A DNA stretch of 21,669 nucleotides from positions 54,498 to 76,166 of the forward strand of contig NW_014578897.1 in NCBI RefSeq assembly GCF_000485595.1. The letters run 5' to 3'. The first letter of the stretch is position 1; every line of letters begins with the position of its first letter. The notes under the pieces were generated by a model. The model did no database searches, was not told the origin of the DNA, and saw only the letters and a list, made by a program, of their open reading frames with translations. The position numbers and the translations under genes are program-made. Source of the DNA: Priapulus caudatus. Lineage: Eukaryota > Priapulida > Priapulimorpha > Priapulimorphida > Priapulidae. This document shows positions 1 through 9,400 of the stretch, in pieces.

Positions 1-35
<35 letters not shown>
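1..35. repeat. (AG)n microsatellite at window start
   Basis: Seventeen AG units, truncated by the window edge. Confidence 0.97.
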
Positions 36-36
<1 letters not shown>

Positions 37-41
<5 letters not shown>

Positions 42-987
42 TGGAAAACAAGAGATATAAAGCGGTGCGCGGGAGAGGGAGCGTTAGAGAAAAAGCAAAA
101 TACACACGCTACGCACAAAAACACATCCCGCCGAGATTATTAGTTTCTGTAGTGCTTGTTGTTTTATTTTGCAATGCTCGTTCTGCGATTTTAACACACA
201 AACTGCGGTGTTGGTTCGTTGAAACATACGGCAGGCGGGTCTCACGGCCCAGTAACTATAATACAACTCAGAATGATTCGCGGACAAAAATCGATTTATT
301 TCCTATAGTTGGCGTATTGATTTACACACGTATAGCGGCTGAACCGATAGGTAGCCGCTCGATGCAACTGTTTCCTGATCAAATACCAAATACTAACGAA
401 CAAAAATATGAATCTGTAAAAATTTCCTTTCCCGATCAATATGCAATGCAACCATTCGTACGTTAGGCAGACAGCAGAATGCGCATGCGCTGACAACGCG
501 GCCATGTTGGATTTATTTAATGACGCGTAGCATGCGCGTGGCAGAGTTGTCTCTAGATTTAGCTACGGTCAACTACGGTCTGGATAGAGCTGGATGGATC
601 TAGCTGCTGTCTCTAACGAACGAATGGTTTCACACATCATGGCGGAATACAGAACAATCGGCAATGGAGATACGGGCAACCCAATTCACTGACATATGCA
701 TGTATACGGCATCACATTTCAGAAGTACGCCTGAATCCCTCGCACACACACACACACCCCCTTCTTACATCAACGTGAACACGAAGTATACCTTACATAG
801 GCGGCAAGTGGTCCTGAGTCTCGCCTACTCTCTCTCTCTCTCTATTATATAGCAACCCCCCCGAGAGCGCATATCGTGCGCGCTGGTGCTGCTGCAGATG
901 CGACTGACTACACACGCACGAGAGAGACACTGCAGCGAGCGACTAGAACCCAACAGTTTATACGACGAACATACCTAAACTATACCG
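37..987. other. non-repetitive DNA, no gene seen
   Basis: Mixed composition with one 143-codon open frame (35-466, plus) that shows no domain and starts inside the dinucleotide repeat; probably chance. A perfect GCGCATGCGC palindrome, the core of the NRF1 site, lies at 481-490, followed by GCGGCCATGTTGG (YY1-like), a pairing seen in some animal promoters. No transcript can be proposed from sequence alone. Confidence 0.3.
481..490. promoter_or_regulatory. NRF1-type palindrome GCGCATGCGC
   Basis: Perfect core palindrome, followed about ten bases later by a YY1-like GCCATGTTGG. The same decamer occurs at 2245-2254 and 16268-16277. Confidence 0.25.
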
Positions 988-1215
988 ACAGCACGGATGC
1001 GTGACGTCACCGCGCCGATGTCGTCATGACGCTGACGTCATCATCGCGCCACGTCGTCATGACGCTGACGCCGTCATGACGCTGACGTCGTCATGACGCT
1101 AACGTCATCATCGCGCTGACGTCATCATCGTGAGGTCGTCACCGCGTCGACGTCGTCATGACGCGGACGTCGTAACCGCGCCGACGTGACGTCATGACGC
1201 CGACGTCGTGGACGC
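988..1215. repeat. GACGTCATGACG minisatellite with four perfect CRE palindromes
   Basis: A tandem, irregular 10-21-bp repeat of GTCATGACGCTGACGTCATC. The cAMP-response-element palindrome TGACGTCA occurs at 1002-1009, 1033-1040, 1117-1124 and 1187-1194. CREB/ATF binding is known for this octamer; function here is unproven. Confidence 0.85.
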
Positions 1216-1387
1216 GCGGACTATCGTCGTCTGCTTTTTTTCAAATGAGGTAATAGTTACACGTGACTGCGAAATACGAGAGAGACACGCATGCGCTGAA
1301 CGCACGCAAACCCGACTAGACGTCCATCCCTGAGTTAACATCCAACACGCAGTTCTAAGCCGTCAGCTCAGCATTCGGCAGGCGTGA

Positions 1388-1418
<31 letters not shown>

Positions 1419-1422
1419 TGTA
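1388..1422. repeat. (GCGT)n microsatellite
   Basis: About eight perfect GCGT units. Confidence 0.95.
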
Positions 1423-1424
1423 CG

Positions 1425-2470
1425 TCAGGCGAGTTCCGTGTGCAGGTTGGGATGCACCGCCAGTCGCTAGAATGCACTCAGCTGCTGCTGCCATCGTTGC
1501 CGACTGGAGACGAATGTTCAGGCGCTGTTCTGTATATTCGGGGGTAGCGCAACGCTTAGGTTCACACGCGCACAACGACGTTACGTCATACAGGTAGGTA
1601 GAAAAATCGTCAATGCTCTAGTATCAAAATATAGAGTGGAAACGGTGCGACACCGTTTCGAGAGGGGGTTTGGGTTTTGAAATAACGTCTTCACATTACA
1701 CAGTCGATTCGACCACATCTATTACTTGATCGATATCTCTCCCATCTTTCCTGCCCTAATCGCCTTCCTAAGGTGGTACCCGCACAATTTTCCAACCGTG
1801 TGCAATTTTCACATGATTTTTATAAATTTCTGACGCACACATCTCTGTGCGTTACCATCATGCATACACATAACGTCCACAAATCGTCAAAACGCGCTCA
1901 GATGAAAGATTCTCCTCTCTCTCTCTCTGTGTGCGTGTATGTAGATACCAACCGTATCGGGCGAATGAACATTTTACTGTGACATTTACTGTGACATTAC
2001 GTTACATCAAGTATGATCTCACTCGTATTGGTGTTAAATATTTCAACGGGCAACAAGTACACATACGTACACGAGGACGGTGTCAGTGCCAATCCCATGA
2101 CTATATACTTTATAAAGAGATAACATCATCTACATCTACAATCTGAAAGACCTATTTACATTTAAACTTTATTATACATGCAGAAAAAAAATGACGATCG
2201 GTGTGCGGAAGAGCAAGCGCGCGCGCACTTGGATACTCGCTCACGCGCATGCGCAACGAGCGTCTCCGGACAAACTCTAGTAATTCAACGCACTCTAGCG
2301 GCACTGCGTTTGCCAATCACGGACTTACATTTGAAAAAAATAAACCTAGCAGCAAATCGTTTTACGTAAATCAACGTTTTGCCATTACGTTAATTCAGTG
2401 AACGGCGAGAACCGGAACATAACGGTTAGCGACACCTAGTGTTTGCCCGAGAACAAAAATGGCGTCCATG
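1425..2470. other. non-repetitive DNA, no gene seen
   Basis: Open frames here are all under 75 codons and overlap on both strands with no recognisable domain. It contains the hairpin near 1640, a short TC run near 1915-1928 and a GCGCATGCGC palindrome at 2245-2254. Confidence 0.4.
1638..1659. other. perfect hairpin, 9-bp stem and 3-nt loop
   Basis: GAAACGGTG-CGA-CACCGTTTC at 1639-1659. The sequence is unlike the histone 3' stem-loop. No tRNA or known RNA fold was recognised around it. Confidence 0.5.
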
Positions 2471-2478
2471 TTCGTGAC
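2471..2478. repeat. 8-bp target-site duplication, left copy
   Basis: TTCGTGAC lies directly outside the left inverted repeat and matches 2851-2858 exactly. Confidence 0.85.
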
Positions 2479-2850
2479 ACATGCGTCTAAACAGAGGAAT
2501 TGCTCCGACCTGTGATTGGAGGATAAAAATAGACCCCGCCCACTCCCGCCGCATCCGCTATGCTATGACCGGTAGTAACGTGTACTAACTATCATATGGA
2601 GAGAACGATTTGAGTTACATTTCTATAAATTCTAGCTGATAGACACATGTCTTAGCCTTAATCTCTGTGAATTTTGAGTCTATTGAAGCGCGATTAGTCT
2701 AATTAATTAGCAAATATGCACGCGCGGCTATGACCGGTGAAACGAAACGTCACGAATTCTATTTTTATCATCCAAAAATGTAAAAGTGGGCGGGGTCTAT
2801 TTTTATCCTCCAATCACAGGTCGGAGCAATTCCTCTGTTTAGACGCATGT
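2479..2850. mobile_element. MITE with 66-bp perfect TIRs, hAT-like
   Basis: The terminal inverted repeats 2479-2544 and 2785-2850 are perfect reverse complements over 66 bases (outer end ACATGCGTCTAAACAGAGGA). They enclose 240 bases with no coding capacity. The element is flanked on both sides by the direct repeat TTCGTGAC (2471-2478 and 2851-2858), an 8-bp target-site duplication. Eight-base duplications are known for hAT, P and some Merlin elements; with no transposase inside, the family is inferred. The TIRs contain an ATTGG box and a CCCCGCCC box. The sub-terminal interior also repeats CTATGACCGGT (near 2561 and 2727) and TCTATTTTTATC in direct orientation. Identical arms suggest a young insertion. 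Confidence 0.88.
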
Positions 2851-2858
2851 TTCGTGAC
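2851..2858. repeat. 8-bp target-site duplication, right copy
   Basis: TTCGTGAC lies directly outside the right inverted repeat and matches 2471-2478 exactly. The flank then continues into CCAGCCCCGCC and a CCAAT-type box (GATTGGCTG, about 2882). Confidence 0.85.
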
Positions 2859-3003
2859 CAGCCCCGCCGGACACGGACTCCGATTGGCTGTCATCGCCTT
2901 CCCAGTATGCGCGAGCGCAAAGTTTTGCGTGCGCGAAAAATAATTGTTGCGGATGTGAACGCTAGCAAGACACGATGGGCGAGTACGTTCCTTTTGATTA
3001 GGT

Positions 3004-3071
3004 AGCAGACGACAATTGACAGCAGACGACAATTGACACCAGACGACAATTGACAGCAGACGACAATTGCC
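3004..3071. repeat. 17-bp tandem repeat, 4 copies
   Basis: Units at 3004, 3021, 3038 and 3055 of AGCAGACGACAATTGAC. The third copy has one change (ACC for AGC) and the fourth ends CC. Each unit contains the palindrome CAATTG. Confidence 0.95.
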
Positions 3072-3106
3072 TCCCGATACGATGCTTACTAGCTATCAAA
3101 CTTATG

Positions 3107-3497
3107 ACGGGGAGGGGTGCTAGGTGGCGAGTGAAGGGGTGCTAGGTGGTGAGGGAAGGGTTAGGGGAAGGTTGGGGGGGGGAGGTTTGGGGAAAGTTAG
3201 GGGAAGGTTAGGGAAAGGTTAGGGATGTTAGGGGAGGGTTAGGGAAAGGTTAGGGATGTTAGGAGAAAGGTTGGGGGAAGGTTAGGGGAAGGTTAGGGAA
3301 AGGTTGAGGGAAGGTTAGGGGAAGGTTGGGGTTGGGTTAGGGAAAGGTTAGGGAAAGGTTGGGGGAGGGTTAAGGGAAGGTTGGGGGAGGGTTAAGGGAA
3401 GATTGTGGAAAGGTTAGGGGACAGGTTGGGGGAAGGTAAGGGGAGGGTTTGGGGAAGGTTAGGGGAGGGTTAGAGGAAGGTTAGGGTTGGGTTGTGT
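3107..3497. repeat. telomere-like GGTTAGGGGAA array
   Basis: About 390 bases of G-rich units of 10-12 bases, GGTTAGGGGAA / GGTTAGGGAAA, with scattered variants. TTAGGG is present many times but never in head-to-tail perfect hexamers, so this is a G-rich minisatellite resembling an interstitial telomeric repeat rather than a telomere. Confidence 0.85.
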
Positions 3498-3652
3498 TCA
3501 TGCCAGCGCGCCCGTCTTACTATCCGCACATCTACAAATGATTATACACAAAATACGACAACAAAAATAATCTGGTCCACTACCGATCCAGTATCGTGGC
3601 TATAGAAAGACGTTCTTCACATAGGTGACTGCCAGCAGAAGGAAACAACGCC

Positions 3653-3895
3653 ATGGATGAGACGAAGGAAGAGGAGGGGGGAGGAGAAGAAGGAGAAGGA
3701 GGAGTAGGAGGAGGAGGAGGAGGAGGAGGAGGAGTAGGAGGAGGAAGAGAAGGAGTTGGGGCAGGGAAAGCAGATGAGGAAGAGGAGAAACCAAATGAGA
3801 AAGAGGAGGAGGAAGCAGATGAAGAAGAGGATGGAGCGAAGGGAGAGGAGGGGAAGGAGGAGGGGCGAGAGAGGAGGAGGAGTAGGAGAGGAGTT
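3653..3895. repeat. (GGA/GAA)n polypurine tract
   Basis: Near-pure purine on the plus strand. It gives Glu/Gly-rich, Arg/Lys-rich and, on the other strand, Leu- or Ser-rich open frames, none of which I take as coding. Confidence 0.9.
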
Positions 3896-4318
3896 TCGAA
3901 GAGCCACACGTGACTCGTCACATCGCCTTCTGATTGGTCAGAGACACAGCTAGGTCTCGATTCAACGACACTCGATTTCAGACGTCCGATCCCATCTTCC
4001 CAACATTTCTTACGCGCCAGATTGCACGTACCACACGATCTCACAAACAGCTGGATATCTAAGGAGCACACAGTTCGTGTCCGGCGGTAAAGCACCAAAA
4101 TAAGCTCACCGAATCTACCACAGCATATCCCAAAGGGACATATATGGGACAATACTTGTTTACCACCTGCGATCACATCGTTTCCTCCTGCAATCACCTA
4201 CATTGCTACACTGTTAAATACTGCTAAATTAATCTATAAACTCTAGATATAGCGGGCGCCACAGCAGCTGCCCGAATAAATCAATTCATGACGACAACGA
4301 TCACCGTCGCGAGGGGTC
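3896..4318. other. non-repetitive DNA, no gene seen
   Basis: Unique-looking sequence of mixed composition between two arrays. A minus-strand open frame crosses it (down to 3580), but half of that frame is the purine array and the rest shows no domain. Confidence 0.35.
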
Positions 4319-4712
4319 GCGTGTATACGCGTGCACGCACGTACACGCACGTACACGCGTACATGCACGTACATGCATGCATACGCACGTACGTACACGG
4401 GTACACGAACGTATACGGGTACATGCGCGTACACGCACGTACACACGGGTACACGCACGTACACGGGTACACGCGTACACGAACGTACACGCATACGCGT
4501 ACGTACACGGGTACACGCACGTACACGCGTACGTACACGGGTACACGCACGTACATGCGTACACGAACGTACACGCATACGCGCACGTACACGGGGTACA
4601 CGCACGTATACGCGTATGCGCACACACGCACACACGCGTACACGCACGCACACATACGTTCACACGCACGCACACGCACGCACGTACACGCGAGTACACG
4701 CGTACACACGCG
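4319..4712. repeat. alternating ACACGCGTACGT array
   Basis: About 390 bases of alternating purine-pyrimidine made of GTACACGCAC, GTACACGGGTAC and ACGCGTAC units with higher-order duplication (for example near 4500-4550). Likely Z-DNA-prone. All six frames are open over long distances because the units lack stop codons; none is a gene. Confidence 0.9.
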
Positions 4713-5039
4713 ACGAACACATGACACGATATCTCGATGAACAAGAGCGTTTGCAAAATACGATCGATCGGCTTCACTGTCTAAACATCAACAGTTACCG
4801 CCGCCTCTCCCCGAATCATAATTACAATAATTAGGAGACACGGTGCAGCAGCACGCTTCACCACCGAGGCACGCACGCGCGCCGATGACACGGGAGCTAC
4901 CACCGCGCCTCTCCCAACGTGATTATCTGATGCATTTTTTTCGTGGGATGATTATCTACTGCATGTGACATGGATTATCCAATGCATCACGTTCAAATCA
5001 CCTTGTGCATCATATTGCCTCGTCACTCGTGATTATCAG
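4713..5039. other. non-repetitive DNA, no gene seen
   Basis: Contains several GATTATC(T/C) direct repeats (4920-5040), each near ATGCAT or TGCATG. No open frame of note. Confidence 0.35.
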
Positions 5040-6245
5040 ATTATTGGCAAACACACACGCGATAGAGCCGTCGCGACTGCTGCCGCTCTCTCTCCACGTC
5101 GAAAAAATATACACGTACGCACACGTGGCGCGAGCGATTCATCTCTAGAAGCTAAAAGAACCACTATAACGCATGCAGCGATTCGACGGAGCGATTCGAC
5201 CGCGCGCGCGCGTCGTGCACCACGCCCCCTGGTGACGGCGCCGTCCTCGTCCCGCGCGGCGTCGGCGTTCGCAATATACCCTGAAGACAACATTTTGATT
5301 TACCCTGGCGCGTGGCGGGTCGGCGAGTCTCCCTGTGACCCCGACCTCAACCAAGGTCGTCGCGGCGCGGCGGCGAGGTAGCGCCGACCACCAGGTGGCT
5401 GCATGCGAGTTCTCCCGCGCCGTCCTTCCGGAGAACTCCCCGGTGGACTCAGTAGAGGGCGCTTCACGTCCGCACAAAAACGCGCGCGCCCTCGCGACGA
5501 CCCCGCGCCGTATCAGTAGTGTGCTGACCCCTGGTGGCGCTCGCAGGCAGTCTCTTGTTTGGATCGAAGCGTAGAATACCCGCAGCGAAGAAACGGCTGC
5601 GGGGTCCGAGGAGGTCCGTTTGGCCGCGGAGGTGGCGACGCGCGTAGCTGCTCCGTCGCGCCGCGTCGCCCGTTCCAAATTCCTCAACGCTACCCTGAGC
5701 TTTGTTAACGATCGCGTCGACGGGTGAAAAACATCCGTTGAAGACACTCTGTTGTTGCTGCTCTCGGCTCTGAAGTGGCCTGAAGCGCCGCCGGTGCGCG
5801 CGTGATGTCGACACACCTGACGAACGACGAGCGAGAGAGGAAAAAACACGAGCGAAAACACCTCGACGACGACGACGACGACGACGCCGCCGCGAATCAT
5901 CGCCGATAGAGGGCGCATGCGTCTCTCGACGGCTGCGCCGCTCGCGCGAACCAGAGAGTCGTGTCGGCTCGTGCACGCTCAGTTGGTTTTGAGGCTTCAC
6001 GGAGGCGACCTTGAGTCGACCAGGGGCGGAGTCAGTCGTTCACGAATGCAGAGAATCAGAGGTCACCGGATGAGGCACCCGTTGCCACAGCCGCCGCCGC
6101 CATCTCTGCGCGGCGGCGGCTTTGGCGGCGGTGGCGGCGGCGCCAAAGCTACAAAAAGACGCTTGCCGACGAAAATCCTCGATATCAAAAAGTCGCTGTC
6201 GCTCGCCCCCTGCGCCGCGCGATCCGAAAAAACCCCGCGTCGCTC
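5040..6245 (-). other. GC/CpG-rich stretch downstream of soxD stop, presumed 3' UTR and beyond
   Basis: This 1.2-kb stretch is much richer in G+C and CpG than the introns nearby. It includes a GGC-rich inverted segment near 6090-6145 and a CGA run near 5865-5890. Several long open frames exist on both strands, but they translate to Arg/Ala/Ser-rich low-complexity protein, as expected by chance in GC-rich DNA. The soxD 3' UTR should begin here on the minus strand. I see no AATAAA or ATTAAA on the minus strand in this stretch, so the polyadenylation point is unknown. Confidence 0.4.
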
Positions 6246-6422
6246 TCAGTCCGAGTCGCCCTCCTTCTTGACGGCCACCGCGTCGAAGGCGCCACCAGCG
6301 CTGTTCATTGCCGCGCGCGACACGAGCTTGTTGAGGGCGTTCGTCGAGGTAGGAGTGCCGGAGAGCAGGCCGTCCTGCATGAGACTGTTCAGCCCCGTGC
6401 CACTGATCCACATGTTGCGTGT
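6246..6422 (-). CDS. soxD: soxD terminal exon with stop codon
   Basis: This exon is 177 nt: 58 codons plus TGA at 6248-6246. The acceptor is CTCTCCACTTGCAG|ACACGC, phase 0, matching the previous donor. It reads [58 protein letters not shown]. The last segment holds VKKE, a fit to the SUMO consensus (hydrophobic-K-x-E); vertebrate SOX5/6 are known to be sumoylated, but use of this site is inference. There is no acidic Asp/Glu-rich tail as in SOX5. That this exon belongs to the gene rests on phase, orientation, acceptor quality and the open frame to a stop; I do not recognise the tail sequence itself as conserved. Confidence 0.87.
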   Translation of the reverse strand, partial: TRNMWISGTGLNSLMQDGLLSGTPTSTNALNKLVSRAAMNSAGGAFDAVAVKKEGDSD

Positions 6423-9400
6423 CTGCAAGTGGAGAGAACGTGCAAATCAGTGAGCGTGTGAGAAACAACGAAGGACCGGTGTATAATATGCGATCGCCCT
6501 ATCTTCTTTAGGGTATGCTCTAACAGTGTGCCAAAGATCATCAAAGTCACAATTCCCTCAAATATTGCACATATCTGCAATAATCTTGACGTTGACCTTG
6601 ACATAGATGGAGGGATGGAGGAAGCTCATTCAAGCCAGCTTTTTGGGAACAGTCGCGATGATATAGAGTATAAAAAAAAAGAGGAATGGAAGGAGGGAAC
6701 CAATCCCAGTGTACCACGTAATAAATATGTCACTTACCAGTGTCCTGGGTAATAAATGTCACTTCCCAGTGTCCCGGGTAATAAATATGTCAATTCCCAG
6801 GTGTCCCGGATAATAAATAAGTCACTTCCCAGGGGTCCCAAGTAATAAATATGTCACTTCCCAATTCCCAGCTAAATAAAATCCCAATTAATCGGTTCTT
6901 TTATACGTTAAAAACCTGAATTTTGAGAGAATCCCAAGCATGTATGCAACCAAGCCTGTCTTAGTGGCCACCTCTACAGAAAGGCCAGCTTTCCGCAGGC
7001 GCCACTTTTCGCGTTCCTGCCGCAAGAAACCCTGATATTGCGAGTGATACTGCCAAAACACCCCCACAAATCGACTGCCTGCCCACAGAGACCCCCTACT
7101 CACGCCAACCCCTCCCCCCAAATGGCGAACGCGCGGCAAAACCGGCGCGACAAAAACGACGAACCACCTGTACACAAGGGCCATTCCCCGTGAGTGTCCC
7201 TTGACCACCACGCGACCTCCCGTTGCCCCGTCGTGCAACTACCCTCAATCTCGCAACCTCCCGTCCTCCCGGCGACGCACAACTCACCGTGCCCCGCACC
7301 TGGTCCCTCTTCTGCTTCATCATGCTCTTGTACTCGGATATGCGCAGCTTCTTTCCGTCGACGATGCAGGTGCGCTTCGGCCGCGGCCGGTAGCGGTAGT
7401 CCGGATGCTGCTCCATGTGCATCTTGCTGAGCCGGACCTGCTCGTCATAGTACGGCTGCTTCTCGGAGTTGCTCATCGACTTCCAGCGCGTGCCTGCAAC
7501 GCCAAAGCGTAGCGTCAACAACGTGCAACATTAATAGGCAACATTAATGCGCAACATTAAATCGCAATGCCAGCTTCAACGCTAAACGTCAATGTGCAAC
7601 ATCAACGCTCAATGTCAACAGGCAAAGTCAAAATAAACGTGCAACATTAAAGTGCAACGCTAACGTCAACATCAAACATCCGCATCAACGCACAACCGTC
7701 TGTTGTTTGCTAGTTTAAAAAAATATTTCTAATAAATATTGAACAATAAAATTTCTATGTAGTGTAATTTAACCATATTTTAACTGAGGATATGCAAGAA
7801 ACCTTGGCTCAAGTATCCCCTTTACTTCTAGACACATTCTATTATTATATTAAGTCTACGTGCAAGCCAGAAATGCCAAGGACATGATATATTGAATTTA
7901 ACACTCGAACAAGCTAACGATGCAATAACATCGAAACCCGCCACGTGCTGCCACCTATAGGCGCCTGCGAACGTTAGTTACCGAGTATCTTGCTGATATT
8001 TGAATTATGCATGTCGGGACAGGCTTTCAGTATCTTGCGACGCTCATCCTTGGCCCACACCATGAACGCATTCATTGGTCGTTTTATGTGCGGAGAGTCC
8101 TTGTCGTCGCGATCCCTCTGCGTGCGAATCATCTTTGTACCTGCGCAAAGCAGCGTGACACTGAGCATCTCACCCTCACGCACGCCCGCATACATAAAGC
8201 CGTCGCTAATTGTGATATATGGAGGCGTAATGAGTGCATGCTAGCTAATTATTCACCCGCTCCGACGACATCAATCTGACCGGCGAGTCGTTACTGTCCT
8301 TGCGTTACCATGGTGATTAACAGCAGCTAGTTACGGGGTGGTGGTACTTACTCTGTGTTGTCTGCGTTAGGAAGGTCTCTCCAGGACTGCTTGACACTGT
8401 TGGAGTGTACATGTGAATTGCATAAGTCTTTTCGTTTCCGCCCGAGGACGCCAGTGTCTGTACGGCATCCGCCTTCACAGCAACGCTTGAATTCGTTGTC
8501 TGGTGGCCTTTGTGCCTGCTGTAAATGGAAGACATAGGAGTAACTGAAGCAGCTTCTTTGCGTGCATACTATATATTTATTTTATAATCACGGTATTAGA
8601 TATTTGCTACTACTACTACCATGCGCTGATTCAACGTGGCACAACCGGCGTGCCCCCAAAAATCTCGTCTAATGCTGTGGAGTGACTTGTCCAAGTCAAA
8701 GCCATCTTATCTATAGGATTCTAAAACAAAATGTAAAACACAAAAAATGCAAAATAAATAAAAACTAATCCAAGTGCCACACATGATATGTCTTCACAGT
8801 TTTTTTAATCCCAATTTTGACTGACAGCTGACTGAGATAAGAGACTAAAAAAATAAGAGCAGGCCACGGACAGTCAAATCATTTGACTGTATAACAAATG
8901 TCAATGACTTCCTTGTTCGCGTGTTATGACATGTGCACACCAGACTGCAATTATGAGGTGTTATGTTGTCAAACTGTTCTGTTGAGTGTTTACCCTCAGA
9001 AGTAGGAGGGATTTTTATTATGAAAAATTGCTGTCGGCTGAATGGGAAATTACACGCAGGAAATAGTCCGAAATACATCCTACGAGGTTTCATTATTAAT
9101 AAAATCCGGGGAAGGTTGCTACGACAACGCCAGGGGCTTCACATGCTTGATGCTCTCAGGGCGCCCCACTCATATCTCTCATCATTTGCCTCACAAATGA
9201 CAAGAATTGCTTATTATTTTATCACAAAAAGTGGAAACGTGATTTGTCACCGATCTTTTCAATATGTATACATACTAAAGATGAATAAAGTGTTAATCTG
9301 CAGAAAATTGCAATTTTTTACATTAATTTATATATATTTTTTAAGGGCATCATCCACAAATGCCTGTGAACTCAAATATGAGTCCCACCCCAAATTTGGC

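Noticed and set aside
35-466. 143-codon plus-strand open frame
   Set aside because: It starts within the (AG)n run, has no domain and no supporting splice or promoter pattern.
3580-4197. 205-codon minus-strand open frame
   Set aside because: Its second half is the purine array translated as Ser/Pro runs; the first half shows no domain and no splice support.
4319-4712. Cys/Val/Arg-rich or His/Thr-rich proteins from the ACGCGT array
   Set aside because: All frames are open only because the repeat units lack stop codons; no coding signal. The same holds for the arrays at 15968-16162, 18283-18622 and 20018-20312.
5145-6000. Long open frames on the minus strand in the GC-rich stretch after soxD
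   Set aside because: Arg/Ala/Val-rich low-complexity translations overlapping each other in two frames; expected by chance in GC-rich DNA and located in the presumed 3' UTR.
5917-6453. 178-codon plus-strand open frame
   Set aside because: It is antisense to the soxD terminal exon and reads through GGC repeats.
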